Source: DASWIP01 sp036397635 (GTDB lineage Bacteria; Actinomycetota; AC-67). From it: a DNA stretch of 58,436 nt. Positions within the stretch are counted from its first letter, which is position 1, and the number at the start of each line of letters is the position of its first letter. Location of the stretch: the NCBI GenBank assembly GCA_036397635.1, contig DASWIP010000064.1, positions 1 to 58,436 on the forward strand. The letters run 5' to 3'. The notes beneath the pieces were generated by a model, which saw nothing but the letters and a program-made list of their open reading frames with translations, was not told the origin of the DNA and made no database searches. The translations under genes and the position numbers were made by a program. Of the stretch, positions 1 through 8,622 are shown piece after piece.

Positions 1-510
1 CACCCACAGATGCCCGGCCGTCCCACCGCGGTAGCGCTTCCAGCGCGCGGGATCGATCGTGTTGCGGCCGAGGGCGACCTTGCCCTTCGGCCCGTAGGCG
101 ATCTCGGATGCAAGGCCGTGGGGGAGTCGTCGCGGCTCGCCGCCGCGCGGTGAGATCGCCCATAGCTCTGTTTCCTTCAGGAACGGCGTGCCGTGATCGG
201 TCTTGAAGACGATGTCGCCGTCTTGGGTCCAGCCGACCACCGTCGAGGTCGCACCGAGGAAGGTCAGCCGTTTCGGCGCGCCACCAGACGCGGGCGCGAC
301 GTAAACCTCCAGGTGATGCTCTTCCTTGCTCGAGAATGCGAGCAGCGCGCCGTCGGGCGAGAAGGCCGGGCGCGCGATCTCACCCCGCATCGCCGTGAAA
401 CGAACCGCGACGCCACCGTCGGCCGGCACAGTCCACAGGTCGTCCTCGGTTACGAACGCGATCACATCGCCCGCGATCGCGGGCGTCCGTAGGTAGGCGT
501 TCTCGGTCAT
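1..510 (-). CDS. Tricorn protease-like protein, N-terminal part (cut by window edge)
   Basis: The first 170 codons are read on the minus strand from ATG at 508-510, with no stop before the window edge. The translation begins MTENAYLRTPAIAG and contains LWTVPADGG, FSPDGALLAFSS, VYVAPASGGAPKRLT and RYRGGTAGHLWV. These are signatures of the N-terminal six-bladed beta-propeller of tricorn-type S41 peptidases, which degrade oligopeptides downstream of the proteasome. The propeller gates substrate; the PDZ and serine-protease domains would lie outside the window. There is no signal peptide, which fits a cytoplasmic enzyme. A propeller-only TolB-like protein is the alternative, but the GGTAGHLWV segment is typical of tricorn. 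Confidence 0.8.
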   Translation of the reverse strand, partial: MTENAYLRTPAIAGDVIAFVTEDDLWTVPADGGVAVRFTAMRGEIARPAFSPDGALLAFSSKEEHHLEVYVAPASGGAPKRLTFLGATSTVVGWTQDGDIVFKTDHGTPFLKETELWAISPRGGEPRRLPHGLASEIAYGPKGKVALGRNTIDPARWKRYRGGTAGHLWV

Positions 511-609
511 CCTGGTGCCTCCGTTCCGTGGTCGCCCGCACGATATAGGAGACCGGGATTGGCGAAATTCCGATGGTCACGCCCGAGAACCCGCCCGACC
601 GTGCAGCAT

Positions 610-638
610 TTGACGCCTCGTTAAGTGCTGCATATAAT
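610..638 (+). promoter_or_regulatory. Promoter of the mazEF-like pair, leaderless
   Basis: TTGACG (610-615) and a perfect TATAAT (633-638) are separated by exactly 17 bp, a near-consensus sigma-70-type promoter. The expected transcription start (about 645-648) falls at or just before the ATG at 648, so the antitoxin mRNA would be leaderless or nearly so. Confidence 0.8.
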
Positions 639-643
639 GCAGC
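627..643. promoter_or_regulatory. Operator palindrome over the -10 box
   Basis: GCTGCAT and ATGCAGC form a perfect 7-bp inverted repeat around an ATA centre and overlap the TATAAT -10 hexamer. A palindrome at the core promoter of a toxin-antitoxin pair is the usual binding site for the antitoxin or its complex with the toxin, so it probably mediates autorepression (inference). Confidence 0.7.
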
Positions 644-647
644 AAGG

Positions 648-944
648 ATGGAACGCAAGACGGTGAACCTTTCCACGGACGATCTGGAGCTACTCGCTTC
701 GTTCCTGCATCGAGGGAGCGATGACCAGCGCCGGCTCGCTGCCGAGGTCGGCGAGGAGAGCGCGCCCTACCTCAGTGAGAGTGCTGCGCTCCGAGCCCTC
801 GCTGTGATCGGAAGCAAAGCGGTTCGCTCGGCGCTGATGGCGGACGGTTATCGAGACCTCGCTTCCGAGTACGCCGACGAGGACGAACGCTTCGACGCGG
901 GCGCCGTCGATGCCGCAGAGCGATCATGGCGCGCAGAGGCGTAG
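648..944 (+). CDS. MazE/PemI-like antitoxin
   Basis: A 98-residue acidic protein starting MERKTVNLSTDDLELL. An in-frame upstream ATG at 573 exists but lies before the promoter, so the ATG at 648 is chosen. The N-terminal TVNLSTDDLELLASFL segment could be a small ribbon-helix-helix-like DNA-binding element. The C-terminal half is rich in Glu, Asp and Ala, as expected of the flexible toxin-neutralising tail. It overlaps the toxin gene by 19 bp, so the two are co-translated. I recognise it mainly by its position before a MazF-type toxin. Confidence 0.75.
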   Translation: MERKTVNLSTDDLELLASFLHRGSDDQRRLAAEVGEESAPYLSESAALRALAVIGSKAVRSALMADGYRDLASEYADEDERFDAGAVDAAERSWRAEA

Positions 945-1261
945 CGAGGCCGACCCCCCTGCGGGGACAGGTCTGGTGGGTCGAATACCCGCGCCTCGGG
1001 CGCAAGCCCATGCTGATCGTGTCCAATAACCGGCGCAACGAGGTACTCCCGAGCGTGCTGGCCGTTCGGATCACGACCGCGCCGAAGCCGTCGCTGCCGA
1101 CGATCGTCGAACTCGGCAAGGACGACGGCGTCCGAGGCCGCGTCATGTGCGACGACGTGACCGTCGTCCCCACCTCGCTACTCAAGGCGCGCGCGGGTGC
1201 GGCGTCGCGCGCGACGATGGCCGCAGTTGCGACCGGTCTCCGAGCAGCGCTCGATCTCTGA
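926..1261 (+). CDS. MazF/PemK-family toxin (endoribonuclease)
   Basis: A 111-residue protein with RGQVWWVEYP at residues 13-22, RKPMLIVSNNRRN at 26-38 and AVRITTAPKP at 46-55, the hallmark strands of the PemK/MazF SH3-like barrel. Members cleave mRNA at short sequence motifs when released from their antitoxin. Length matches the family (about 105-120 aa). It overlaps the upstream antitoxin by 19 bp, giving translational coupling. The MSLD/VVCDQ-like strand is present as VMCDDVTVVP. It is probably active, since no truncation is visible. Confidence 0.88.
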   Translation: MARRGVARPTPLRGQVWWVEYPRLGRKPMLIVSNNRRNEVLPSVLAVRITTAPKPSLPTIVELGKDDGVRGRVMCDDVTVVPTSLLKARAGAASRATMAAVATGLRAALDL

Positions 1262-1268
1262 TCGGCGC

Positions 1269-1871
1269 TCAGGCCACGGCTTCGAAGAGATGCTCGGCGA
1301 CCAGGATCGGAATGGCCGCGCGCACGCCGAATGCGACACCGTCCGACGGCCGGCACGACACCGCTTGCTCGGTCCCGGCATGATCCACCACGAGCAGCTC
1401 GGCGTAGAAGACCCTGTCACGGAGATCGGTGATCCGGATCTCGCGCGCCTGACCCATCGCTTCGACGACGTCACGCAACAGATCGTGGGTGAGCGGCCGG
1501 GACGTCTCGATCCCCTTCTGCGCGAGCGCGATCGAGGTCGCCTCCACCGGTCCGATCCAGATCGGCAGCGATCGTGGACCGTCGACCTCGCTCAGCAGCA
1601 CGATCGGCTGTTCCTTGGTCTGCTGCATCCTGTCGAGCAGCTTGCGGAAGACTTCGTCCCGATCCTCGCCTTCCCCAGCCGACGCTTCGAGGCTGCGCCG
1701 GATGTCGCGCGCTTGCTCGTCGGTGAGGGTTTCGATCCTCACCTCGACCGTGACCGGCACCATGACGCCCTCCTTCCCGCGGAGGAGCACGGCGCGCGCG
1801 GTCGTGTAGCGCTCACCCGTCGCGGCCATGCGCGCGCGAACGAGGCGTTTGAAGTCGTCGTCCCGAGTCAC
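1269..1871 (-). CDS. Bifunctional nuclease domain (DUF151) protein
   Basis: A 200-residue protein starting at GTG with GGAGG upstream. Residues 1-35 (DDFKRLVRARMAATGERYTTAR) form a short conserved motif that actinobacterial proteins often carry N-terminally to other domains. Residues from about 40 on hold the DUF151/BFN fold: VRIETL, then PIVLLSEVDGPRSLPIWIGPVEATSIAL, then RPLTHDLLRDVVEAMG and RVFYAELLVVDHAG. BFN proteins have reported RNase/DNase activity; the role here is unknown. It is convergent with the toxin gene, 7 bp away. Confidence 0.85.
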   Translation of the reverse strand: MTRDDDFKRLVRARMAATGERYTTARAVLLRGKEGVMVPVTVEVRIETLTDEQARDIRRSLEASAGEGEDRDEVFRKLLDRMQQTKEQPIVLLSEVDGPRSLPIWIGPVEATSIALAQKGIETSRPLTHDLLRDVVEAMGQAREIRITDLRDRVFYAELLVVDHAGTEQAVSCRPSDGVAFGVRAAIPILVAEHLFEAVA

Positions 1872-2070
1872 CGCCGTCGCCTCCGCCGATCAGGGCGCCG
1901 TCCCCCAGCGACATGCGCACCACGGCAAAGGGTGCGTGCTCAGGACCCGAGGATGTGCTCCCCTTCGCCGGAACGGAGCTGCTGGGGTGCATCCGTCTGG
2001 CTAGGCGGCAGGTCGCGCCGAAGACAAGTGAACAACGCCCGGGGCGCCGCGTCAAGGCTGCGATCCTGGC

Positions 2071-3165
2071 TCAGCGAACGGGGCACCAGGCCGCGCGCTG
2101 CTCGCCCCGGAAGAGGACGAGGTGATCGGGGCGGAACGTGACGCGAACGCGCGCGCGGATGTCGTACGCGCGCTGCGACGAGTGCGCGGCGGTGACGATC
2201 GCGCCGGACGGCAGCTGCACGAGCGTCAGGTTCACGGGTCCTTGGAAGCGACGTGCGATCACCTTGGCACCAGCGTCGTCGTCGGCTTCGAGGACGATGT
2301 CCTCGGGACGGATCATCAACTCGGCCTCGCCGGGCTCGATGCCCGCCTCGACCGCGAAGGAGCCCAGCTCGCTGAGGATGCGACCCGGCTCGACCGTGCA
2401 CGCAAGGAATTCAGCCTCGCCCACGAAGTCGGCGACGAAGCGCGACGCCGGCGTGTGGTAGATCTCCTCGGCGGTGCCGAGCTGCTCGACCCGGCCGTCG
2501 CGCAGCACGGCGATGCGATCGGCGATGTCGAACGCCTCGTCCTGATCGTGCGTGACGAAGATGGCGGTCGCGCGCGCGGCCCGCAGGATCCCCCGCACCT
2601 GCGTGCGCACGCGCACACGCAGGTCGGCATCGAGGTTGCTGAACGGCTCGTCGAGCAGCACCAGACGGGGTTCGGGCGCGAGCGCGCGCGCCAGCGCAAC
2701 CCGCTGCTGCTGCCCTCCCGAAAGCTCGTGGGGGTAGCGCTGCTCGAGCCCGCGCAGCCCGACCAGCGAGATCAGCTCGTCGACGCGCGCGGGCCGGTCG
2801 CGCGAGCCGTACGCGACGTTGGCGGCGACAGTGAGATGGGGAAACAACGCGTAGTCCTGGAACACGAAGCCGACGCGGCGCTTCTCGGGCGGGATGAACC
2901 GGCCGTCGCCGGCGACGGTGCTCTCGCCGATCGCGATCGTGCCGGCGTCTGGGGTCTCGAACCCGGCGATCAACCGCAGGAACGTGGTCTTGCCGCACCC
3001 GCTCGGCCCGAGCAGCGCGAGGATGTCGCCGGGCTGCGCCGCCAGGCTCACGTCGGCGATCGCGAGCGTCTCGCCGAACCGCTTGGTCAGCCGCTCGCAC
3101 GCAACCGCGGGGATCGTCTCCATCCGCCGCAGCGTACCCGCGCGCGCGGCCGCGTCGACCGTCAT
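2071..3165 (-). CDS. Ferric iron ABC transporter, ATP-binding protein
   Basis: A 364-residue ABC ATPase with Walker A GPSGCGKTT, Q-loop FVFQDYALFPH, signature LSGGQQQRVALARAL, Walker B RLVLLDEPFSNLD and H-loop FVTHDQDEA. About 120 C-terminal residues form the TOBE/OB regulatory domain (MIRPEDIVLEADD onward). The start at 3165 overlaps the permease stop as ATGA, implying coupled translation; ATG at 3123 (METIPAV) is an alternative closer to the usual N-terminus. It energises the adjacent FbpB-like permease, most likely for Fe3+ import (FbpC/PotA-like subfamily). Confidence 0.9.
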   Translation of the reverse strand: MTVDAAARAGTLRRMETIPAVACERLTKRFGETLAIADVSLAAQPGDILALLGPSGCGKTTFLRLIAGFETPDAGTIAIGESTVAGDGRFIPPEKRRVGFVFQDYALFPHLTVAANVAYGSRDRPARVDELISLVGLRGLEQRYPHELSGGQQQRVALARALAPEPRLVLLDEPFSNLDADLRVRVRTQVRGILRAARATAIFVTHDQDEAFDIADRIAVLRDGRVEQLGTAEEIYHTPASRFVADFVGEAEFLACTVEPGRILSELGSFAVEAGIEPGEAELMIRPEDIVLEADDDAGAKVIARRFQGPVNLTLVQLPSGAIVTAAHSSQRAYDIRARVRVTFRPDHLVLFRGEQRAAWCPVR

Positions 3166-4793
3166 CGGAGTCCTTCGGGCCGGCGCGTGAGCAACAGCGC
3201 CAGCGGCACCGCGGCGATCACGATCAGCACGAGCGCCGGCGAGGCCGCGCGCGCGAAGCTCGCCGCGTTCGTGGCGCTCCACACCTCGATCGCCAGCGTG
3301 CGGAAGCCCGTCGGGGCGAGCAGCAACGTCGCAGGCAGCTCCTTCATCGCGGTGAGGAACACCAGCGCGAGGCCGGCGAGAACGCCGGGCCGCATCAGCG
3401 GCAGAACGATGCGCCGCGCGGTGCGCATCCGTCCGCTGCCGAGCGATGCCGCGGCCTCCTCGAGCGAGGGCGGCACCTGCAGCAGGCTCGCGCGCAGCGC
3501 GCCGGTCGCTTGCGGCAGGAACAGCACCACGTATGCGAACACCAGGAGCACCTGCGTCTGGTAGATCGCCGGCGCGTAGCGCGCGGCGAAGAACACCAGC
3601 GCGAGCGCGACCACGAGCCCCGGCAGCGCGTAACCGACGAACGAGGTGCGTTCGATGCCACGCGCTGCTCGCCCCGGGAACCGCACGGCGAGCACGGCGA
3701 CCGGCCACGCGAGCACGACGGCCGCGAGCGCACCGAGCCCCGATGCGCGCACGCTGTTCCACGCGGCCATCCAGGTCACGCCGGCCGCCTCCCCGGCAGC
3801 GATCCCGCGCGCGAGCCAGACCCCGATCACCAGCATCGGAACGCCCAGCGCCAGGAGCGCGAGCAGCGCGCAGCCGGCGAAGGCCGGCCAGCGCGCGCGG
3901 GCGAGCGGCACGACCGGCGTGGGTCGCCGCGCGCCGGCGGGGCTGCGGTGGTAGGCGGCGCGGCCGCGGGCGCGCCCCTCGGCCGCGAGCACCAACACCG
4001 TCATCGCGACCAGCACCAGCGCGAGCAGCGCGGCGCTGGACCGATCGAACGACCCCGCGTATCGCAGGTATATCGCGCGGGTGAACGAGTCGTAGCGCAG
4101 CAACGAGACCGCGCCGAAGTCGTGCAGCGTGTACAGGGCGACGAGCAGCGCGCCGGCGACGATGCTCGGACGCAGTTGCGGCAGCACGACCCGGCGCAGC
4201 ACCGCGCGCCGGCCGTCCCCCAGGCTGCGCGCCGCGTCCTCGAGCGTCGGGTCGAGTCCGCGCAACGCAGCGCGCGCCATCAGGAACACGTATGGGTAGG
4301 TGAACAGGGTGAGGACCAGCCACGCCCCGGGGAAGCCGTAGATCGAGGGCAAGCGCTCGACGCCGAGCGGCTCGAGCCATCCCTGCACCAGCCCTCTGGG
4401 ACCGAGCGCTGCGATGAACACGTAGCCGCCGACGAAGCTCGGGATCACCAGCGGCAGCGCGGCGAGCACCGTCCAGACGCGCCTGCCGGGGAGGTCGGTG
4501 CGCTCGGTCAGCCAGGCCAGGGGCACACCGATCGCGACGGCCCCGGCGGTCACGGCAACAGCCAGTCCGATCGTGCGCACGAGCAACCCGGCCGTGCGCC
4601 CGTCGAGGAGCGTGTCGGCGATCCCCGAAGCGCCGGCCTCGGCGCCGCGCACGACGAGGTAGATCGCAGGCAGCAGCGCAGCGATCCCGACGGCGAGGCC
4701 CGCGCCGAGCAGCGGGCGGGGCGCACGGCGCGCGCGAGGCGGTGCCGGCTCGAGGATCGCTCCAAGCTCCGGGACCGCCTCGACGCGGCTCAT
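3162..4793 (-). CDS. Ferric iron ABC transporter, fused permease (FbpB-like)
   Basis: A 543-residue membrane protein made of two tandem binding-protein-dependent permease modules of about 250 residues each, the FbpB/SfuB architecture. Each half carries an EAA-type coupling loop: LEDAARSLGDGRRAVLRRVVLPQLRPS in the first and LEEAAASLGSGRMRTARRIVLPLMRPG in the second. About twelve hydrophobic segments are visible. It lies between the binding-protein gene (4 bp downstream of its stop) and the ATPase gene (ATGA overlap). Together they form one operon transcribed from about 5.9 kb. Confidence 0.9.
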   Translation of the reverse strand: MSRVEAVPELGAILEPAPPRARRAPRPLLGAGLAVGIAALLPAIYLVVRGAEAGASGIADTLLDGRTAGLLVRTIGLAVAVTAGAVAIGVPLAWLTERTDLPGRRVWTVLAALPLVIPSFVGGYVFIAALGPRGLVQGWLEPLGVERLPSIYGFPGAWLVLTLFTYPYVFLMARAALRGLDPTLEDAARSLGDGRRAVLRRVVLPQLRPSIVAGALLVALYTLHDFGAVSLLRYDSFTRAIYLRYAGSFDRSSAALLALVLVAMTVLVLAAEGRARGRAAYHRSPAGARRPTPVVPLARARWPAFAGCALLALLALGVPMLVIGVWLARGIAAGEAAGVTWMAAWNSVRASGLGALAAVVLAWPVAVLAVRFPGRAARGIERTSFVGYALPGLVVALALVFFAARYAPAIYQTQVLLVFAYVVLFLPQATGALRASLLQVPPSLEEAAASLGSGRMRTARRIVLPLMRPGVLAGLALVFLTAMKELPATLLLAPTGFRTLAIEVWSATNAASFARAASPALVLIVIAAVPLALLLTRRPEGLR

Positions 4794-4796
4794 CCG

Positions 4797-5825
4797 CTAC
4801 AGCAACCCTTCGTCCGCGAGCATCTCAAGCGTCGCCTCCAGGTCCGACAGCTTCGCCAGGTCCAGGGCCGGCGGCTCGAGCTGCTCGAGCGACTGCAGCG
4901 CCGGATCGGGCGCGACGCCGGCGATCAGCGGGTACTCGAACGTCTCGGTGACGAAGAACGCCTGGCCCTGCGTCGACAGCAGGAAGTCGATGAACTTCCC
5001 GGCGGCGGCGCGATCGTCGGAGGCCTGCAGGATGCCGGCCCCGGCCACGTTGACCAGCGCGCCGGGATCCCCGCCGCCGATGAAAAGGTTCTCGGCGGGA
5101 AGGGTCGGGTTCTCCGCCTTGATCCGAAGCAGGTAGTAGTGGTTCACGAACCCGGCCAGGATCTCGCCGGCGCCGACCGCCTCGACGATCGCGGTGTTCT
5201 TCGGGTACTCGACCGGGTCGTTGGCCTTGATGCCGCGCAGCCAGCCGCGAGCGGCCTCGTCGCCCTTCAGCAGCCGCAGGCCGGTGACGAACGCCTGGAA
5301 AGAGCCGTTGGTGGGCGCCCAACCGATCTTGCCCTTCCACTTCGGATCGGTGAAGTCCATGATCGAGCCGGGCAGGTCGGCCTCGGTGAGCTGCTCGGTG
5401 TTGTAGACGACGGTGCGCGCGCGGCCGGTGATCCCCACCCAACTGCCGTCGGCGGCCCTGAAGCCATCCGGCACGCGCTCGAGCAGCTCGTTCGGCAAGA
5501 GCGCGAACATGCCCGCCTCTGCGACGGCGCCGAGCCCGCCGGCGTCCTGCGCGAAGAACACATCGGCAGGTGTGTTGCCGCCCTCCTCGAGGATCTGCGC
5601 GGCCAGCTCCGCGGTATCGCCGTAGCGCACGTTGACCTCGATGCCGGTGGCGTCGGTGAAGAGCTTGAAGACCGGCTCAACCAGCTCCTGCTCGCGGCCG
5701 GAGTAAACGGTGATCGGGCCGGTGCCGGGTCCCTCGTCGGCGGGGGCCGCACCCCCGGAACCGCAGGCAGCGGCGATCAAAGCGAGCATCGCCGGCGCCA
5801 GGCTGCGCCCTCGCATCCACGTCAT
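4797..5825 (-). CDS. Ferric iron-binding lipoprotein (FbpA-like)
   Basis: A 342-residue extracellular solute-binding protein. The N-terminus MTWMRGRSLAPAMLALIAAACGSG is a lipoprotein signal with lipobox Ala-Ala-Ala-Cys. PITVYSGREQELVEPVFKLF is the canonical start of the mature FbpA/IdiA domain. NHYYLLRIKAE contains the adjacent tyrosines that chelate Fe3+ in FbpA proteins. The start at 5825 is preceded by AGAGGG at good spacing. It is the first gene of the iron-uptake operon and lies about 65 bp downstream of a DtxR-type palindrome. Confidence 0.9.
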   Translation of the reverse strand: MTWMRGRSLAPAMLALIAAACGSGGAAPADEGPGTGPITVYSGREQELVEPVFKLFTDATGIEVNVRYGDTAELAAQILEEGGNTPADVFFAQDAGGLGAVAEAGMFALLPNELLERVPDGFRAADGSWVGITGRARTVVYNTEQLTEADLPGSIMDFTDPKWKGKIGWAPTNGSFQAFVTGLRLLKGDEAARGWLRGIKANDPVEYPKNTAIVEAVGAGEILAGFVNHYYLLRIKAENPTLPAENLFIGGGDPGALVNVAGAGILQASDDRAAAGKFIDFLLSTQGQAFFVTETFEYPLIAGVAPDPALQSLEQLEPPALDLAKLSDLEATLEMLADEGLL

Positions 5826-5889
5826 GTGCGTCGCCCTCTTTCTTCGATCCCCCCGAGCATCCTCGTCCCCATCCGGAAAGCTTCTCCTG

Positions 5890-5909
5890 TTGTTAGGGTG
5901 CCCTAACAA
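5890..5909. promoter_or_regulatory. Perfect palindrome, probable DtxR/IdeR-family iron operator
   Basis: TTGTTAGGG and CCCTAACAA form a perfect 9-bp inverted repeat with a TG centre. The TTAGG...CCTAA half-sites resemble operators of DtxR/IdeR/MntR metalloregulators. It lies between the iron-importer operon (minus) and HMG-CoA lyase (plus), just downstream of a TTGACC -35-like hexamer (5924-5919, minus strand). Metal-bound repressor there would shut off the importer. Assignment to a regulator family is inference. Confidence 0.75.
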
Positions 5910-5987
5910 ATACGGTCGGGTCAAATCCCTATCTCTACACCCGGGTTTCTCGGCCATGACGCTGCTGAGCAGGGATAATAGGTCCCG

Positions 5988-6935
5988 ATGATCGAGCAGC
6001 GCGTCACCATCGTCGAGGTCGGCCCCAGGGACGGCCTGCAGAACGAATCCGTCCAGGTGCCCACCGAGGCAAAGGTGGCTTTCATCGACGCGCTGACCGC
6101 TGCCGGGTTGCGCCACATCGAAGTCACGGCCTTCGTGAACCCGAAACGCATCCCGCAGCTCGCCGACGCCGAAGAGGTCTGCAAGAGGATCACCCGCCGA
6201 CCGGGGACCGTCTACAGCGCGCTGGTCCCGAACGAGCGCGGGTACGAGCGCGCGCGCGAAGGCGATCTGTCCAACATCGCGGTCTTCATGTCCGCGTCCG
6301 AGACCCACAACATGCGCAACATCGGCTGCTCGATCGCCGAGGCCTACGACCGGTTCGCGCCCGTGCTCGAGCGCGCGCGCGCCGACGGCGTCGACGTCCG
6401 CGGGTACGTCTCGACCGCGTTCGGCTGCCCCTATGAAGGGTTCGTTCCACCCGAGCGCGTCGTCGAGGTGTCGCGCACGCTCCTCGACTTGGGGTGTTAC
6501 CAGGTGTCGCTCGGCGACACGACCGGGATGGGGAACCCGGCGCAGGTCGCGCGCACGGTAGAGAAACTGCGCGAGCACGCCGAGCCCGAGCGGATCGCGC
6601 TGCACCTGCACGACACACGCGGCACGGCGCTGGCCAACGCACTCGCCGGATATCAGGCAGGGGTGCGCACCTTCGATGCCTCGGCCGGCGGGTTCGGTGG
6701 CTGCCCCTACGCACCGGGCGCGACCGGCAACGCCGCCACCGACGAGCTGGTGTACATGTTCGAGGAGATGGGTGTCGCGACCGGGGTGGACCTCGAGGCG
6801 CTGCTGCGCGCGGCCGAGTCGATCGCCGGCGCGCTCGGCGCGCCGGCGCCCTCGCGCTACCTGAAGGCGACGCGCGCCACACAGGCGCGCGTCGCATCCG
6901 AACGCAACGACCTCGCTGCCGGGGCCGATGCCTGA
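5988..6935 (+). CDS. Hydroxymethylglutaryl-CoA lyase
   Basis: A 315-residue TIM-barrel enzyme of the HMGL-like family that splits HMG-CoA into acetoacetate and acetyl-CoA, the last step of leucine catabolism. It has VEVGPRDGLQNES (metal and substrate residues), EVTAFVNPKRIPQLAD, LGDTTGMGNP, HLHDTRGTALAN (metal His-x-His) and GGCPYAPGATGN, the active-site cysteine loop diagnostic of HMG-CoA lyase. Length matches the family. It overlaps the next gene by 8 bp. Divergent from the iron operon, it may share regulation by the intervening palindrome. Confidence 0.93.
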   Translation: MIEQRVTIVEVGPRDGLQNESVQVPTEAKVAFIDALTAAGLRHIEVTAFVNPKRIPQLADAEEVCKRITRRPGTVYSALVPNERGYERAREGDLSNIAVFMSASETHNMRNIGCSIAEAYDRFAPVLERARADGVDVRGYVSTAFGCPYEGFVPPERVVEVSRTLLDLGCYQVSLGDTTGMGNPAQVARTVEKLREHAEPERIALHLHDTRGTALANALAGYQAGVRTFDASAGGFGGCPYAPGATGNAATDELVYMFEEMGVATGVDLEALLRAAESIAGALGAPAPSRYLKATRATQARVASERNDLAAGADA

Positions 6936-7704
6936 GCCGCTGCTCGTCGCGCGGCAGGGATGGGTCACGACGCTGACCATCAACCGTCCCGAGGTAGCGA
7001 ATGCGCTCACGATGGAAGGGCTGCTCGCACTGCGGGATGCGGTCGAGAAGCTCGCAGGCGACGATGCGCGCGCGGTGGTGATCACCGGCGCCGGCGAGAA
7101 GGCGTTCTGCGCGGGCGCCGACCTGAAGGAGCGCGCCGGGATGCGTCCCGATCAGGTGCGCACGTTCATCCAGACGATCCGTGAGACGCTCACCGCCGTG
7201 TCGCGGCTACCGCAGGCCACGATCGCAGCGATCAACGGCGCGGCGCTCGGCGGTGGCACAGAACTCGCGCTCGCGTGCGACATCCGCGTCGCCGCGTCGA
7301 ACGCGACGATGGGCTTGACCGAGACGACGCTGGCGATCATCCCCGGCGGCGGCGGAACGCAGCGCCTGCCACGCCTGGTCGGCGCAGGCCGCGCCAAGGA
7401 GATGATCCTGACCGGCCGCCGGGTCGACGCATCCGAGGCCCTGCGCATCGGCCTGGTGGAAGAGGTGGTCGAGCCGGGCGAGCTGCTCGCGCGCGCGCGC
7501 AAGATCGCTGAGCTGATCGCGTCGAACGGGCCGATCGCGGTGCGCGCGGCCAAGGAGGCGATCGATCGGGGGCTCGAGCTGCCGCTGGACGACGCACTTC
7601 GGCTGGAATCAGACCTCTACGACCGGACCATCGACACCGAGGATCGTACCGAGGGGCTAACCGCCTTCCGCGAGAAGCGCGCGCCCAACTACAAAGGCCG
7701 CTAG
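6928..7704 (+). CDS. Enoyl-CoA hydratase/isomerase (methylglutaconyl-CoA hydratase-like)
   Basis: A 258-residue crotonase-fold protein. The oxyanion-hole segments are CAGADLKER (about residues 62-70) and INGAALGGGTELALACDIRVA (about 97-117). The catalytic-region helix LTETTLAIIPGGGGTQRLPRLVG carries the Glu pair characteristic of active hydratases. It overlaps the HMG-CoA lyase gene by 8 bp. In leucine degradation, 3-methylglutaconyl-CoA hydratase feeds HMG-CoA lyase, so that role is favoured by context; a general enoyl-CoA hydratase is possible. Confidence 0.9.
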   Translation: MPEPLLVARQGWVTTLTINRPEVANALTMEGLLALRDAVEKLAGDDARAVVITGAGEKAFCAGADLKERAGMRPDQVRTFIQTIRETLTAVSRLPQATIAAINGAALGGGTELALACDIRVAASNATMGLTETTLAIIPGGGGTQRLPRLVGAGRAKEMILTGRRVDASEALRIGLVEEVVEPGELLARARKIAELIASNGPIAVRAAKEAIDRGLELPLDDALRLESDLYDRTIDTEDRTEGLTAFREKRAPNYKGR

Positions 7705-7730
7705 TGCGACCCTCGTAGTCCGGCAGGCAG

Positions 7731-8474
7731 TCAGATCCGGTTGGATCCGAGGACGTAGAACGCTGCGTCGGTGTCGGCGACGTCCATCACGCACGAGCAG
7801 ACAAGCGAGGTCGGTAAGCCGACGGGCGAAGCGTCGGCGACCTGGTCGATGACCGGCTGGGTGACGGAGCTGTGGACGGCCGAGGTGGTCTGCCCTTCCG
7901 GAGGGAGCCCGAGGCGCGTGAACGCCGCGATCCCGCGGAACAGCTCGACCTCCGCCATGATCTCGCCATCTGCGGGATCACCGAGGTCCGCACGGAGGAC
8001 GGAAGCCGTGACCGTGTTCGCGTCCGGGTCGATGCTCACCGTGACCTGCGCGTCGAGCAGCTCGCACGTCACAACCGGAGTTCCGGTGCAGTTCGACTCG
8101 AGAGCTCCCAGACCCGCCCCTTCGATGTCGAACGATGCTCGCACCGAGAAGCAGCGGTTGCCTTCCGCGGTGCACGGCAGGATCGTGCTCGTCGTGGCGC
8201 CCAGCGCGAACTCCCAGTGGAACAGCGCCAGCTTGCTGGTGGCGACGTCATCGATGTCCACGACCTGCCAGGAGAACTCGATCGCGTCGTCGGTCTCCGA
8301 GATGTATCCCGCGATCAGATCCTGGAACGGCGGCGTGGCGTCGGGCTGCAGCGGGTCGCCGTCGTTCACCGGGTCGGTGAAGACCCGATGCTCCGCGGGC
8401 GGCGCCGCGACAGCGGCCGAGACGGTCATCAGCGCGACGGTAGCGACGATGCCGAGACGAACGACGATGCTCAT
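7731..8474 (-). CDS. Secreted protein of unknown function
   Basis: A 247-residue protein starting at ATG 8474 with GGGGAG upstream. The N-terminus MSIVVRLGIVATVALMTVSAAVAAPPAEH is a clear Sec signal peptide ending Ala-x-Ala. The mature part is acidic and beta-rich, begins HRVFTDPVNDGDPLQPD, and holds six cysteines (PCTAEGNRC, NCTG, TCEL, CSCV) that could form disulfides. No enzymatic motif is recognised. The opening resembles domains of extracellular cell-surface proteins with a proteolytic or carbohydrate-binding companion, but I cannot assign a family. Confidence 0.7.
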   Translation of the reverse strand: MSIVVRLGIVATVALMTVSAAVAAPPAEHRVFTDPVNDGDPLQPDATPPFQDLIAGYISETDDAIEFSWQVVDIDDVATSKLALFHWEFALGATTSTILPCTAEGNRCFSVRASFDIEGAGLGALESNCTGTPVVTCELLDAQVTVSIDPDANTVTASVLRADLGDPADGEIMAEVELFRGIAAFTRLGLPPEGQTTSAVHSSVTQPVIDQVADASPVGLPTSLVCSCVMDVADTDAAFYVLGSNRI

Positions 8475-8622
8475 GGTCGATCTCCCCTCGTGAGGTCCTG
8501 AAAGGGGGGTTCGACGTCGCGCCCCTTGGTCCTGCTTCGTCGCCGCTGGGAAGTTCGGGCAGACCGCGCCGTTCCTCCGGGACTGGTGTCGGAGGTGCGC
8601 GCGGTGTTCCATTCGCGCGACC

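Noticed and set aside
2122..3564. Long open frame on the plus strand opposite the ABC ATPase and permease
   Set aside because: It is antisense to two genes with clear motifs and has the Arg/Gly/Asp/His-rich composition typical of a GC-rich shadow frame.
3510..5906. 798-residue plus-strand frame
   Set aside because: It runs antisense through the permease and iron-binding lipoprotein genes; no domain recognised and a low-complexity composition.
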